Assembly (NCBI GenBank): GCA_017549085.1
Contig: JAFYVO010000154.1
Location: 1-6,965, forward strand
DNA length: 6,965 bases
Reading direction: 5' to 3'
Source: Thermoguttaceae bacterium
GTDB lineage: Bacteria; Planctomycetota; Planctomycetia; Pirellulales; Thermoguttaceae
Part shown: positions 6,723-6,965 of the stretch, one piece after another
Layout: every line of letters begins with the position of its first letter
Position numbering within the stretch: position 1 is the stretch's first letter
Made by a program: the position numbers and the translations under genes
The notes under the pieces: model-generated
Told to the model about the DNA's origin: nothing
The model's database searches: none
The model's input: only the letters and a program-made list of their open reading frames with translations

Positions 6723-6965
6723 GTTTGCGTCGCGCTCGTTTCCGAGCGGAATCGCGTCGTCGGGATTTTTGATCGTTTGCGTCGCGCTCGTTTCCGAAGG
6801 GAATCGCGTCGTCGGGATTATTGATCGTTTGCGTCGCGCTCGTTTCCGAGGGGAATCGCGTCGTCGGGATTATTGATTGTTTGCGTCGCGCTCGTTTCCG
6901 AGCGGAATCGCGTCGTCGGGATTTTTGATCGTTTGCGTTGCGCTCGTTTCCGGGGGAATCGCGTC
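6723..6965. repeat. Tandem array with 52-base unit (minisatellite), continues past window
   Basis: Four full units begin at 6723, 6775, 6827 and 6879, and a fifth (6931-6965) is cut by the window edge. Each begins GTTTGCGTCGCGCTCG. Units 1 and 4 are identical. Units 2 and 3 differ from unit 1 at three positions each, and the fifth has one substitution and an indel-type change near its middle. CGCTCG-TTTC-CGAGCG forms a hairpin in units 1 and 4 but is broken in 2 and 3. Fifty-two is not a multiple of three and each unit contains TGA on the plus strand, so the array is not coding. A degraded half unit may precede it at about 6700-6722. Confidence 0.95.

Noticed and set aside
6609..6824. 71-codon plus-strand frame after rpmB
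   Set aside because: Runs through the rpmB terminator and into the 52-base repeats, whose period is not a multiple of three.
6723..6965. CRISPR array
   Set aside because: The units are contiguous 52-mers with no unique spacers between them, and no cas genes are present.

Overview
The window reads as a piece of chromosome from a GC-rich bacterium, most likely a member of the Planctomycetota. Three things point there: a Tat-exported Gfo/Idh/MocA oxidoreductase with a QKP active-site motif, an orphan secreted beta-propeller protein, and loosely spaced monocistronic genes. This is inference from gene style, not from a marker phylogeny. Four genes lie on the minus strand and one on the plus strand, and all five starts have a clear AGGA-type ribosome binding site.

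Read along the minus strand from about 5480 down to 1, the genes are a Tat-exported oxidoreductase (4073-5479), a small stand-alone von Willebrand A protein (3242-3835), a secreted beta-propeller-like protein of unknown function (1001-3139), and the N-terminal 244 residues of a signal peptide peptidase A (1-732, cut by the window edge). The gaps between them are 237, 102 and 268 bases and most hold strong hairpins. They therefore look like separately transcribed units rather than one tight operon, and nothing in the sequence ties the four functions together. Three of the products act at or beyond the cytoplasmic membrane.

From 5480 to 6274 there is a 795-base non-coding region between divergent genes. 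Its left part carries promoter-like sequences for the oxidoreductase, including TTGCGT-17-TATAAT with a small palindrome in the spacer. Its middle carries two plus-strand promoter-like sites followed by about 240 bases with several nested inverted repeats, a candidate unrecognised RNA or long leader. Its right part carries an A/T-rich stretch and a promoter in front of rpmB.

rpmB (6275-6541) encodes ribosomal protein L28 in its zinc-ribbon form. It ends in a textbook intrinsic terminator with a GAAA tetraloop. Right after it begins a tandem array with a 52-base period (four full units and a partial fifth) that runs off the window. The array is non-coding and is not a CRISPR.

No defence system, mobile element, tRNA or rRNA was recognised. 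The most interesting items are the 52-base minisatellite, the structured region at 5807-6059, and the paired hairpins at 3974-4058.
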